Of a DNA stretch of 64,000 nucleotides, positions 8,474-15,442 are shown piece by piece. Numbering within the stretch: position 1 is the stretch's first letter; each line of letters starts with the position of its first letter. A program made the position numbers and the translations under genes. The notes beneath the pieces were generated by a model that did not search any database, was not told the DNA's origin, and saw only the letters and a list, made by a program, of their open reading frames with translations. The DNA lies in the NCBI RefSeq assembly GCF_003611035.1, contig NZ_CP030033.1, forward strand, positions 2,108,001 to 2,172,000, written 5' to 3'. This DNA comes from Cryobacterium soli. GTDB lineage: Bacteria > Actinomycetota > Actinomycetes > Actinomycetales > Microbacteriaceae.

Positions 8474-9484
8474 ATGAGCGCAATAGCCGATGTCGCGCGC
8501 CTCGCGGGAGTCGCCAAAGCCACGGCGTCCCGCGCCCTCAGCGGCCGGGGGTACGTCTCAGAAGAGACCCGGCAGAAGGTCGTCGCCGCCGCAGCCCTCA
8601 TCGGCTACGTCGCCTCGCCCAACGCCGCGAGCCTCGTCACCGGTCGCACGCAGAGCGTGGGCGTGATCATCCCGTTCATCAGCCGCTGGTTCTTCTCGGA
8701 GATCCTGGAGAGCCTCGAGCAGTCGCTGCTCGCCCAGGGGTACGACATGACGCTCTACAACTTGCCCACGCACTCCGTCGAGCGGGAGCGGGTCTTCGAT
8801 TTCTTCCTTGCCCGCAAGCGGTTCGACGGCGTCATCTCGGTCGGCGTGGAACTCAGCGACGACGAGGTGACCCAGCTGCACCGCCTCGGCCGCCCACTGG
8901 TGGGCATCGGCGGCGAGATCCCGGGCGTGCACACCATCGCGATCGACGATGTCGCCACCGCACGCCTGGCCACCGAGCACCTGCTCAGCCTCGGGCACAC
9001 CGACATCCGTCATGTCGGCGGCGACCAGATCGACCAGATGGACTTCGCCGTGCACACCAAGCGGCTGACCGGCTTCAATGCGGCCATGCGGGCCGCCGGC
9101 CACTCGACCGACGACGGCTTCTCCGCCTGCGCGTTCACTGTTCCCGGCGGGTACGAGGCGGGTCTCGCCCTGTTCGGTGACCCGCGCCGCCGGCCGACGG
9201 CGGTGTTCGCCGCGAGCGACGAGATCGCCGTCGGACTCATCATCGCCGCCAGGGAACTCGGCATCCAGATTCCCACCGAGCTGTCGGTGATCGGCATCGA
9301 CGGGCATCCGTATGCCGAGATGTTCCGGCTCACCACCATCGAACAGCATCCGCGCAACCAGGCCCGGATGGCCGTGGATTGGCTGCTCAGCGCCCTCGCC
9401 CAGCCGTCGACCGTCGGCTCGGCGCAGCTGACCCGGGCGCCGACCAACCTGGTGATGCGCTCCAGCACGAGCGCGCCGCGCTGA
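8474..9484 (+). CDS. LacI-family transcriptional regulator of the sugar importer
   Basis: Protein of 336 residues. The ATG at 8474 is chosen because it has a GGAGG site 5 bases upstream and begins directly with the LacI headpiece MSAIADVARLAGVAKATASR; the open frame extends further upstream but through the operator. The helix-turn-helix and hinge helix (NAASLVTGRT) occupy residues 1-60, followed by a periplasmic-binding-protein-like effector domain (60-330). It presumably represses the divergent importer and itself by binding the GGAACCGGTTCC sites until an incoming sugar induces. Confidence 0.93.
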   Translation: MSAIADVARLAGVAKATASRALSGRGYVSEETRQKVVAAAALIGYVASPNAASLVTGRTQSVGVIIPFISRWFFSEILESLEQSLLAQGYDMTLYNLPTHSVERERVFDFFLARKRFDGVISVGVELSDDEVTQLHRLGRPLVGIGGEIPGVHTIAIDDVATARLATEHLLSLGHTDIRHVGGDQIDQMDFAVHTKRLTGFNAAMRAAGHSTDDGFSACAFTVPGGYEAGLALFGDPRRRPTAVFAASDEIAVGLIIAARELGIQIPTELSVIGIDGHPYAEMFRLTTIEQHPRNQARMAVDWLLSALAQPSTVGSAQLTRAPTNLVMRSSTSAPR

Positions 9485-9546
9485 TCGAGGGCGTCGGATG
9501 CGCGGCCGGTGTGCGCGGTGTCGCCGCTCCGGGTTAGCCTCGTGGG

Positions 9547-10635
9547 ATGATTCCCGACCCGAGCACCGAGCAGACGGATGAGCCGGTGCGCGATCGCTGC
9601 GGCGCCGATGCCGGGAGCACCACCGCGGGGCGCCTCGGTTCTGCAGGGTCGGGAACAACAACAGCAGCAGCAGCGGCACCAGCAACAGTTGCAGGACCAG
9701 CAGCGGAGGCCGTGGGCGGCACAGGTGACGTCACCACCGTGACCACGCGGTACGCGCCCGCCCGCCCCGTGGACCTGGCTGCCACGATGGCCCCGCACTG
9801 CCGCGGCCGGGGGGATCCCACCTGCCGCACAGACCCCGCGGGAATCTGGCGCACCCAGCGCACCCCGATCGGACCGGCGACCCTCCTGCTCCGCCAGGGC
9901 GCCGACGGCGACATCCACGCCCAGGCGTGGGGCCCTGGCGCCGGGTGGTGCATCGACCGGGTGCCCAAGCTGCTCGGTTCAGAGGACGACTGGAGCGGCC
10001 TCGACCTCACCGCGCATCCGGCCATCGCGGAGGTCCGCCGCCGGGCACCCGGCGTGTGGCTGGGCAGTTCGGGGCTCGTGTTCGAGTCCCTGATCCCGGC
10101 GATCATCGAACAGAAGGTGACCGTGCTGGAGGCCCACCGCGCCTGGTACCGGCTCATCCGGCAGCACGGCGAGCCGGCCCCAGGGCCGGCCCCCGCGGGC
10201 ATGATGGTCTCGCCGGGGCCGGAGCGCTGGCGGCTCGTACCGTCGTGGGATTGGCACCGCGCCGGCGTGGACCCGCGGCGCTCACGCACGGCCGTCACGG
10301 TCGCCGCCGTCGCGGCCTCCCTCGACCGCCCGGTCGACGCCGTCACCGCCGCACGCCGGCTGCAGTCGTTGCCGGGCGTCGGCCGCTGGACGGCCGCCGA
10401 GGTCACCCAGCGCTCGCACGGCGATCCGGATGCCGTGAGCGTGGGCGACTACCACCTCGCCGCCCAGGTGGGCTGGGCACTCACCGGCGCACCCGTCGAC
10501 GACGACGGCATGCTCGAGCTGCTCGAGCCCTTCCTGGGCCACCGGCAACGGGTGGTGCGCCTCATCCTCGGCAGCGGCTACCGGGCACCGCGCCATGGCC
10601 CCCGGATGACCATCCAGGACCACCGTCGGCACTGA
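9547..10635 (+). CDS. AlkA-like DNA-3-methyladenine glycosylase (HhH-GPD family)
   Basis: Protein of 362 residues related to base-excision repair glycosylases that remove alkylated purines. The C-terminal half has the helix-hairpin-helix LQSLPGVGRWTAAEVTQRSH (about 277-296) followed by the catalytic-Asp segment VSVGDYHLAA, matching the PDDYL region of AlkA. The first 60 residues are low-complexity Thr/Ala/Gly, so the real start could be later. A TAGCCT hexamer sits 6 bases before the ATG with no Shine-Dalgarno, suggesting a leaderless message. Confidence 0.82.
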   Translation: MIPDPSTEQTDEPVRDRCGADAGSTTAGRLGSAGSGTTTAAAAAPATVAGPAAEAVGGTGDVTTVTTRYAPARPVDLAATMAPHCRGRGDPTCRTDPAGIWRTQRTPIGPATLLLRQGADGDIHAQAWGPGAGWCIDRVPKLLGSEDDWSGLDLTAHPAIAEVRRRAPGVWLGSSGLVFESLIPAIIEQKVTVLEAHRAWYRLIRQHGEPAPGPAPAGMMVSPGPERWRLVPSWDWHRAGVDPRRSRTAVTVAAVAASLDRPVDAVTAARRLQSLPGVGRWTAAEVTQRSHGDPDAVSVGDYHLAAQVGWALTGAPVDDDGMLELLEPFLGHRQRVVRLILGSGYRAPRHGPRMTIQDHRRH

Positions 10636-10655
10636 CGGGCGCCGCGTGGGAACGT

Positions 10656-10774
10656 GCTCGCGGCGCAGGGAAGAGCTCGCGGCGGAGGAAAAATGTCGCG
10701 GCGCAGGTAAGGCGGCCGTGTAACCTGCGCCACGAGGTCAAACCTGCGCCACCACTGCATACCTGCGCCACGAG
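10656..10774. repeat. Inverted array of six 19-bp-spaced units (3 forward, 3 reverse)
   Basis: Forward units (consensus CTCGCGGCGCAGGTAA) start at 10656, 10675 and 10694; reverse-complement units (TAACCTGCGCCACGAG) start at 10721, 10740 and 10759. The period is 19 bases on both sides, with a short GC-rich centre at 10711-10720. The array fills the gap between the convergent glycosylase and MFS genes. Its function is unknown; it could fold as a long hairpin and act as a terminator. Confidence 0.75.
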
Positions 10775-10799
10775 CGCACCGGCCGAGGGCCGGTGGCGG

Positions 10800-12149
10800 T
10801 CAGCTGTCGCCGGCGCCGATCGCCTCGGCCTCGTCGAGGGCGCTCTCCACGCCGCCGTCGGCGCGGGCCAGGTGGTGCCGGCCCAGCACGATCACGAGCA
10901 GGGCCACCAGAACGGATGCGCCCGCAGCGAAGAATGGCGTGGCCGAGGTGAACCCGTCGGCCAGGAGGGTGGCCGCAGGAGGTGCGATCGCGCCGCCGAG
11001 GAACCGGACCCCGGAGTATGCCGAGGACGCCACGCTGCGGGGCAGGTCGGTGGCCTCCATCACGCTTTCGGTGAGCACGGTGTTGAGCACGCCGAGCAGC
11101 AGGCCGCCCACGATCACGCAGAGCACCAGGCCCACGGCCGAGCCGATCAGCAGTCCGGCCGCGACCAGGTCAAGGGCGAGCAGCGGCAGCACGAGCCAGA
11201 GCACGCGGCTGCGGCGCATCCGGCGGGTGAGCAGCGGGGCGACCCACACCGACGTGATGGCGAGCGAGAGTCCCCAACCGAAGAAGACCAGGCCGAGGCT
11301 CACGGCGCTGCCCAGGCCCAGCGGAACGAGGGCGAACGGTGTGTAGGCCAGGAGCACGAAGAAGCCGATGTTGTAGAACAGGGCGGCGCCGGCGAGGATA
11401 CCCAGGCCCGGCCGGGCGAGCGCCCGGAAGGGGGCGGACAGGCGGGTGGGCACGGGGCGCGGGCCCTCGGTCTTGAGGAGCACGACGATGGCGATGAAGC
11501 CCACGGCCATGAGGGTGGCGCTGCCGAAGAACGGTCCGCGCCAGCTGATGCTGCCCAGCAGTCCGCCCAGCAGCGGGCCGATGGCGATGCCCAGGCCCAG
11601 GGCAGCCTCGTAGAGGATGATCGCCGACGAGGTGCCGCCGGCCGCCGCTCCCACGATGGTGGCCAGTGCGGTGGAGATGAAGAGCGCGTTGCCCAGGCCC
11701 CAGCCGGCGCGGAAGCCGATGATCGACTCGACGTCCTGGGAGAGGCCGGCGGCGAGGGCGAACACCACGATCAGGGCGAGGCCGATCAGCAGGGTGCGTT
11801 TGGCGCCGATGCGGCTGGACAGCCAGCTGGTGAAGAACATGGCCACGCCCGTGATGAGCAGGTAGCTCGTGAAGAGCATCTCGGTCTCGGTGGGCGTGGC
11901 GGCGAGGTCGGCGGCGATGGCCGGCAGGATCGGGTCGACCAGGCCGATACCCATGAACGCGATGACGCAGGCGAAGGCCACCGCCCAGACCGCCTTGGGC
12001 TGGTGCAGGATGCTCGCGCCCGCGGCAGACCCGGCGACGGCATGGCCGGCGGCGGGCCCCGCACTGGTCGTGGCAGTCGATACCGATCCGCCTGAGGCAG
12101 ATCCGGCCGAGGCGAGACCGCTCGAAACCTGTCGTGTGCGGCGGCTCAT
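10800..12149 (-). CDS. MFS transporter (drug efflux type)
   Basis: Protein of 449 residues with a 50-residue low-complexity Ser/Ala/Gly N-terminus, then about 12 membrane helices. The loop after helix 2 carries the MFS motif-A-like SSRIGAKRTLLIG, and the cytoplasmic centre is TEGPRPVPTRL. Export of a toxic compound is inferred. Its start overlaps the end of the upstream marR-type gene by four bases (ATGA), so the two form one operon in which the regulator is made first. Confidence 0.85.
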   Translation of the reverse strand: MSRRTRQVSSGLASAGSASGGSVSTATTSAGPAAGHAVAGSAAGASILHQPKAVWAVAFACVIAFMGIGLVDPILPAIAADLAATPTETEMLFTSYLLITGVAMFFTSWLSSRIGAKRTLLIGLALIVVFALAAGLSQDVESIIGFRAGWGLGNALFISTALATIVGAAAGGTSSAIILYEAALGLGIAIGPLLGGLLGSISWRGPFFGSATLMAVGFIAIVVLLKTEGPRPVPTRLSAPFRALARPGLGILAGAALFYNIGFFVLLAYTPFALVPLGLGSAVSLGLVFFGWGLSLAITSVWVAPLLTRRMRRSRVLWLVLPLLALDLVAAGLLIGSAVGLVLCVIVGGLLLGVLNTVLTESVMEATDLPRSVASSAYSGVRFLGGAIAPPAATLLADGFTSATPFFAAGASVLVALLVIVLGRHHLARADGGVESALDEAEAIGAGDS

Positions 12150-12625
12150 CGGGCGACCTCCGACGGCGTCTCGGCCAGGCGCCCCGGCGCCGCCTGGCGT
12201 TCGGTGGCCTCGACCCGATCGCGGAGAATGGCGACGGCCCGCTCGAGCGTGTCGACATCGGATGCGGGCAGATCGGCGAAGTAGGGCAGCAGGGCGGCGG
12301 CCAGCTCGGTGCGCCAGGCCAGCAGGGCGGCCTCGCCGGCCGGGGAGATCGCGATGAGGCTGACACGCGCGTCGGCGGCGTCGCTGGTGCGCGCGATCCA
12401 GCCGCGGGCGAGAAGGCCTCCCACCAGCTTGGTGACGGTGGGCTGCGAGACGCGGCTGAGCTCGGCGAGCTCGCCGAGACGGATGGGGCCGCTCGTGAGC
12501 AACACGCTCAGCGTGCGCCAGAGGGCCGGCGATTCGGTGCCGCGGGCGGCGCGGGCGGCGACCCGGGTGAGGCGGTGGTTGACGGAGACCAGGTCCCCGA
12601 GGATGGCATGTAGATCAGCAGGCAT
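12146..12625 (-). CDS. MarR-family regulator of the adjacent MFS exporter
   Basis: Protein of 159 residues with the winged helix-turn-helix of MarR proteins: LGELAELSRVSQPTVTKLVG (about 51-70) and the wing DAADARVSLIAISPAG. It is the first gene of a two-gene operon with the MFS exporter. An AT-rich imperfect palindrome lies directly upstream of its start and is the likely autoregulatory operator; the inducer is unknown. Confidence 0.88.
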   Translation of the reverse strand: MPADLHAILGDLVSVNHRLTRVAARAARGTESPALWRTLSVLLTSGPIRLGELAELSRVSQPTVTKLVGGLLARGWIARTSDAADARVSLIAISPAGEAALLAWRTELAAALLPYFADLPASDVDTLERAVAILRDRVEATERQAAPGRLAETPSEVAR

Positions 12626-12632
12626 CCGCCAA

Positions 12633-12658
12633 CTATATACATAGCCAAGCTATATATC
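12633..12658 (-). promoter_or_regulatory. Promoter/operator of the marR-MFS operon
   Basis: AT-rich island 8-33 bases upstream of the regulator start, in otherwise GC-rich DNA. It contains the inverted repeat ATAGC-CAA-GCTAT with partly matching AT flanks (CTATATAC / ATATATC). It may be both the -10 region and the MarR operator. Confidence 0.5.
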
Positions 12659-12729
12659 CACCCCACCGTCCCCACATCGGCTCCCCCCAGCGGTGCCAGG
12701 CACCCTCCGCCATGGCGCGCGCCTCGCCA

Positions 12730-12785
12730 GACTGGCCCATTTTCGCTAGTCACCGCGGCTCCGCACTAGCGAGAACGGGCCACTC
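12730..12785. repeat. CTAG-centred palindromic repeat, copy 1
   Basis: Left arm (12730-12750) reads GACTGGCCCATTTTCGCTAG plus T; right arm (12765-12785) is its reverse complement at 18 of 21 positions (ACTAGCGAGAACGGGCC then ACTC), with a 14-base GC loop. Further copies lie at 13869-13962 and 36625-36753. It sits in the gap before the AbiEi/DUF559-like gene. Confidence 0.72.
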
Positions 12786-12886
12786 ATCGCCCGGGAGCCG
12801 GACAGGGCCGGGTGCGGCTACAGACTCCGGGCGCGAGGCTGTGGACAACTCCAGCGCCTCGGCCGCAAATGCGGAACAGTCTCCGC

Positions 12887-13825
12887 ATGAACTCGAGAAA
12901 ACCACTCCCGCCCGGCCTCCCCGAGCCGGCCTTCACCGTCGGTCAAGCTCAGAGCGTCGGAGTCCCCGGACACCGGCTGCGCGCCCGCGACCTCAACGCC
13001 GAGGTCGCCGGTGTCCGATCTCTGCGCCACGATCTGGAGCTCGCCGAACGCTGCGCCTTGTTCCAACTGCGGCTGACTCCGGAGAGCTTTTTCAGTCACA
13101 CAACCGCCGCGCAGCTGCACAAGATTCCAGTCCCGCACGATGCTGCCCACAGCTCCCTGTTACACATCTCCCTCCCGGCACCGCACCGAGCCCCGCACGC
13201 GCGCGGCATCGCCGGGCATTCGCTGCAGATCGAACCGCATGACCTGCTGACGCGCCCCGACGGGCTTCGGGTGACCACACCGCTGCGCACATGGTTCGAC
13301 CTGGCACACATGCTGGGCCTACTCGACTTGGTGGCAGCCGGCGACGCACTCATCCACTGGCGGCTTCCGCTTGTCTCAGCGGTGGATCTGGCGGATGCCC
13401 TCAACCGCCCGCTCAACAGACGCATCCTGCGCAAGATTCGACAGGCAGCCGCACTGCTGAACGACCGTTCGGAATCCCCTCCGGAGTCGAAACTACGAGC
13501 AATCCTTGAACTAGCCGGGTTGCCGCTCTCAGGCGTGAATCACGTTGTCAGCGATGCGTTTGGGGAGTTTGTGGCCAGAACCGACCTCACCATCGCTCGA
13601 TATCGGATCATCCTGGAGTACCAGGGCGACTACCACCGCACGACAAAAGGACAGTGGCGGGCGGACATGACCCGGCGCGCCAAGCTGGAAGCGCAGGGAT
13701 GGCGCGTGATGGACCTCAATGCCGACGACCTGAAAAACCCGACGGAACTTGTGCAGCGCATCCGCGCCCTTGCGCAGCTGCCACCCCTGCTGTCGACGCG
13801 GACGACTCCCCTCTCCACCACATGA
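12887..13825 (+). CDS. AbiEi/DUF559-like protein with Vsr-like nuclease domain
   Basis: Protein of 312 residues from the ATG at 12887 (MNSRKPLPPG); the frame is open back to a GTG at 12812, and neither start has a clear ribosome site. The N-terminal half (about 12-180) resembles the AbiEi-type antitoxin region common in actinobacteria. The C-terminal 110 residues resemble very-short-patch-repair/DUF559 endonucleases, with acidic and His residues in FVARTDLTIARYRIILEYQG and DYHR, then a basic helix and GWRVMDLNADDL. Function is unknown; such genes are frequent singletons, and no AbiEii-type toxin gene is adjacent. CTAG-centred palindromes flank the gene on both sides. Confidence 0.6.
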   Translation: MNSRKPLPPGLPEPAFTVGQAQSVGVPGHRLRARDLNAEVAGVRSLRHDLELAERCALFQLRLTPESFFSHTTAAQLHKIPVPHDAAHSSLLHISLPAPHRAPHARGIAGHSLQIEPHDLLTRPDGLRVTTPLRTWFDLAHMLGLLDLVAAGDALIHWRLPLVSAVDLADALNRPLNRRILRKIRQAAALLNDRSESPPESKLRAILELAGLPLSGVNHVVSDAFGEFVARTDLTIARYRIILEYQGDYHRTTKGQWRADMTRRAKLEAQGWRVMDLNADDLKNPTELVQRIRALAQLPPLLSTRTTPLSTT

Positions 13826-13868
13826 CGTGACGTGACGTGCTCGATGTCGCGAGTGCGCCGCACGTTTC

Positions 13869-13889
13869 GCTAGCCAAGATGGGCCAGTC
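13869..13889. repeat. CTAG-centred repeat, half copy
   Basis: Single arm GCTAGCCAAGATGGGCCAGT plus C, matching the right arm of the CTAG palindrome family; the left arm is not recognisable. Confidence 0.5.
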
Positions 13890-13907
13890 AGGGACGAACG
13901 GGCATGG

Positions 13908-13962
13908 GTGGCCCGGAAATGCTAGTGCGGGAGGGGCACGCACTAGCAAGAATGGGCCAGTC
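13908..13962. repeat. CTAG-centred palindromic repeat, copy 2
   Basis: Left arm TGGCCCGGAAATGCTAGTGC and right arm CACTAGCAAGAATGGGCCAG plus TC flank an 11-base G-rich loop. The arms agree except for a short central mismatch. Same family as 12730-12785. Confidence 0.7.
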
Positions 13963-13981
13963 AGGTCTCGACCGGCGACGG

Positions 13982-14077
13982 GAGTCGCGGGAGGGGTGGA
14001 GAGTCGCGGAAGGGGCGGGAGTCGCGGGAGGGGTGGAGAGTCGCGGAAGGGGCGGGAGTCGCGGGAGGGGCGGGGAA
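13982..14077. repeat. 37-bp tandem repeat, about 2.6 copies
   Basis: Units begin at 13982, 14019 and 14056, each composed of two related halves, GAGTCGCGGGAGGGGTGGA and GAGTCGCGGAAGGGGCGG. The plus strand is strongly G-rich. It lies just beyond the rplJL terminator. Confidence 0.8.
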
Positions 14078-14080
14078 CGG

Positions 14081-14118
14081 AAACGGGCGCCGCATCCGTG
14101 TGGATGCGACGCCCGTTT
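14081..14118 (-). terminator. Terminator of rplJ-rplL
   Basis: Inverted repeat AAACGGGCG / CGCCCGTTT with an inner CGCATCC / GGATGCG stem and GTGT loop, about 55 bases after the rplL stop. Reading on the minus strand it ends in GTTTCC. Confidence 0.8.
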
Positions 14119-14174
14119 CACGAGTGTGCGGCTAAGCCGTTACACCTGAAGAACCAACCCCTTGCGGGGCGTGA

Positions 14175-14558
14175 TTACTTGAGGGTGACGGTGGCGCCAG
14201 CGGCCTCGAGGGAAGCCTTTGCCTTCTCGGCAGCTTCCTTCGCAACGCCCTCGAGGACGGCCTTCGGCGCGCCATCGACAACGGCCTTGGCCTCGCCGAG
14301 GCCCAGGCTGGTGAGCTCGCGCACAACCTTGATGACCTGGATCTTCTTGTCGCCAACGGCGTCGAGGATGACGTCGAACGCGCTCTGCTCTTCGACCTCT
14401 TCGGCAGCGGCGGCGGGGCCAGCGGCTCCGGCGACGGCGACGGGGGCAGCGGCGGTGACCTCGAAGGTCTCCTCGAATGCCTTGACGAACTCGGAGAGCT
14501 CGATGAGGGTGAGGCCCTTGAACTGCTCGAGCAGCTCTTCAGTGGAAAGCTTTGCCAT
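14175..14558 (-). CDS. rplL: 50S ribosomal protein L7/L12
   Basis: Protein of 127 residues forming the flexible ribosomal stalk that recruits translational GTPases. An N-terminal dimerisation helix pair (1-35), an Ala/Pro/Glu hinge (about 36-55) and the C-terminal domain with [30 protein letters not shown] are all recognisable and full length. It follows rplJ by 52 bases, in the normal order, with a terminator downstream. Confidence 0.98.
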   Translation of the reverse strand: MAKLSTEELLEQFKGLTLIELSEFVKAFEETFEVTAAAPVAVAGAAGPAAAAEEVEEQSAFDVILDAVGDKKIQVIKVVRELTSLGLGEAKAVVDGAPKAVLEGVAKEAAEKAKASLEAAGATVTLK

Positions 14559-14610
14559 GATTTTTCTCCTATTAGTTTCTAAAGTTACTCACCGCGGTAC
14601 AGGCAGATGC

Positions 14611-15126
14611 CTAGTTCGCGGACTCCTGCTTTTCACGCAGCGCGTCGATGGTGCGAACAGCCTTCGACAGCGGTGCGTTGAACAGATATGCGGCTCCGAA
14701 CAGCGAGGCCTTGAAGGCGCCGGCAAGCTTGCCGAGCAGAACTTCACGGGACTCGAGGTCGGCGAGCTTGCCTACCTCTGCGGCGGTCAGGGGGTTACCG
14801 TCGAAGTAACCGCCCTTGACAACCAGGAGAGGGTTTGCCTTGGTAAAGGCACGCAGCTTCTTTGCGACGGCGACAGGGTCACCGTGCACGAAAGCAATTG
14901 CGGACGGGCCAACGAGCTCCTCGTCAAAAGACGTGATGCCGGCGTTGTTGGCCGCAATCTTGGTCAGCGTGTTCTTTACCACGGCGTACGTGGCGTCCTC
15001 ACTGATGGACGTGCGCAGCTCCTTGAGCTTCGCAACAGTGAGACCGCGGTACTCGGTGAGCAGAACGGCGGTCGAGCTCTGGAACTTGTCCTGCAGCTCG
15101 GCGACCGTTGCTTCCTTGTTCGCCAT
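14611..15126 (-). CDS. rplJ: 50S ribosomal protein L10
   Basis: Protein of 171 residues, the base of the L7/L12 stalk. The family signatures [16 protein letters not shown] and [13 protein letters not shown] are present, and the C-terminal helix that binds L12 dimers is intact. A GAGGAG ribosome site precedes the ATG. The upstream leader contains a terminator-like hairpin, suggesting autogenous control by L10-L12. Unusually, rplK-rplA lie 28 kb away in this window. Confidence 0.98.
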   Translation of the reverse strand: MANKEATVAELQDKFQSSTAVLLTEYRGLTVAKLKELRTSISEDATYAVVKNTLTKIAANNAGITSFDEELVGPSAIAFVHGDPVAVAKKLRAFTKANPLLVVKGGYFDGNPLTAAEVGKLADLESREVLLGKLAGAFKASLFGAAYLFNAPLSKAVRTIDALREKQESAN

Positions 15127-15174
15127 GGCGCTCCTCTAAATATTCATGTGCCGGTAGCCCGGGGCGCAGACATG

Positions 15175-15256
15175 AAAAAAGCCCCAGCGCAAGCGCCGGA
15201 GCTGAGGCCAGTTGGACTGGCTAACTTCGAACACCTGCGCGGGCCGTTCACGTGAA
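15175..15256 (-). promoter_or_regulatory. rplJ leader with attenuator-like hairpin (L10 leader)
   Basis: On the rplJ message strand a strong stem (AGCTCCGGCGC / GCGCTGGGGCT, 15180-15203) is followed at once by six T residues, a typical intrinsic terminator 49 bases before the rplJ start. Just upstream lie a second hairpin, GCCAGT-TGG-ACTGGC (15207-15221), and a TTCACGTGAA palindrome (15247-15256). This fits an L10-L12-binding leader that terminates transcription when L10 is in excess, as known for ribosomal L10 leaders; the match to that RNA family was not computed. Confidence 0.65.
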
Positions 15257-15382
15257 TGAACCTTCGATCGCTTTTCCATTTCTGGGCAGCGACAACCGGC
15301 GGTCTTTGGCTGTTCCCCACCCTACGGGATGCGCGGGGCCCGGCGCAAATCGACGGCCACACACGCAATCCCGAAAAAGTAG

Positions 15383-15424
15383 TTGACAGAAGTCCACTAA
15401 GTATTTATAGTTGACATCTGTCAA
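15383..15424 (+). promoter_or_regulatory. Promoter and MarR-type operator of the DHA2 exporter
   Basis: A near-consensus promoter is visible: -35 TTGACA (15383-15388), 17-base spacer, -10 TATAGT (15406-15411). Overlapping the end of the -10 is a perfect palindrome TTGACATCTGTCAA (15411-15424), and the -35 itself is a TTGACA half-site. A repressor bound here would block transcription; the MarR gene downstream of the exporter is the obvious candidate. The rest of the 15127-15442 gap holds only the rplJ leader. Confidence 0.72.
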
Positions 15425-15442
15425 TCAGATCTATGGAGATTC

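Larger units (their letters stand above)
13826..14174. other. Gene-free repeat-rich gap before rplL
   Basis: No credible gene. It holds a half and a full CTAG palindrome (13869-13962), a 37-bp G-rich tandem repeat (13982-14077) and the rplJL terminator (14081-14118). Confidence 0.7.

Noticed and set aside
9927..12095. 722-codon plus-strand open frame
   Set aside because: It crosses the glycosylase, the repeat array and the antisense of the MFS gene; composition is Arg/Gly/Glu-rich with no domain.
13982..14077. CRISPR-like array
   Set aside because: The units are directly joined with no unique spacers and no cas genes are present; it is a simple tandem repeat.
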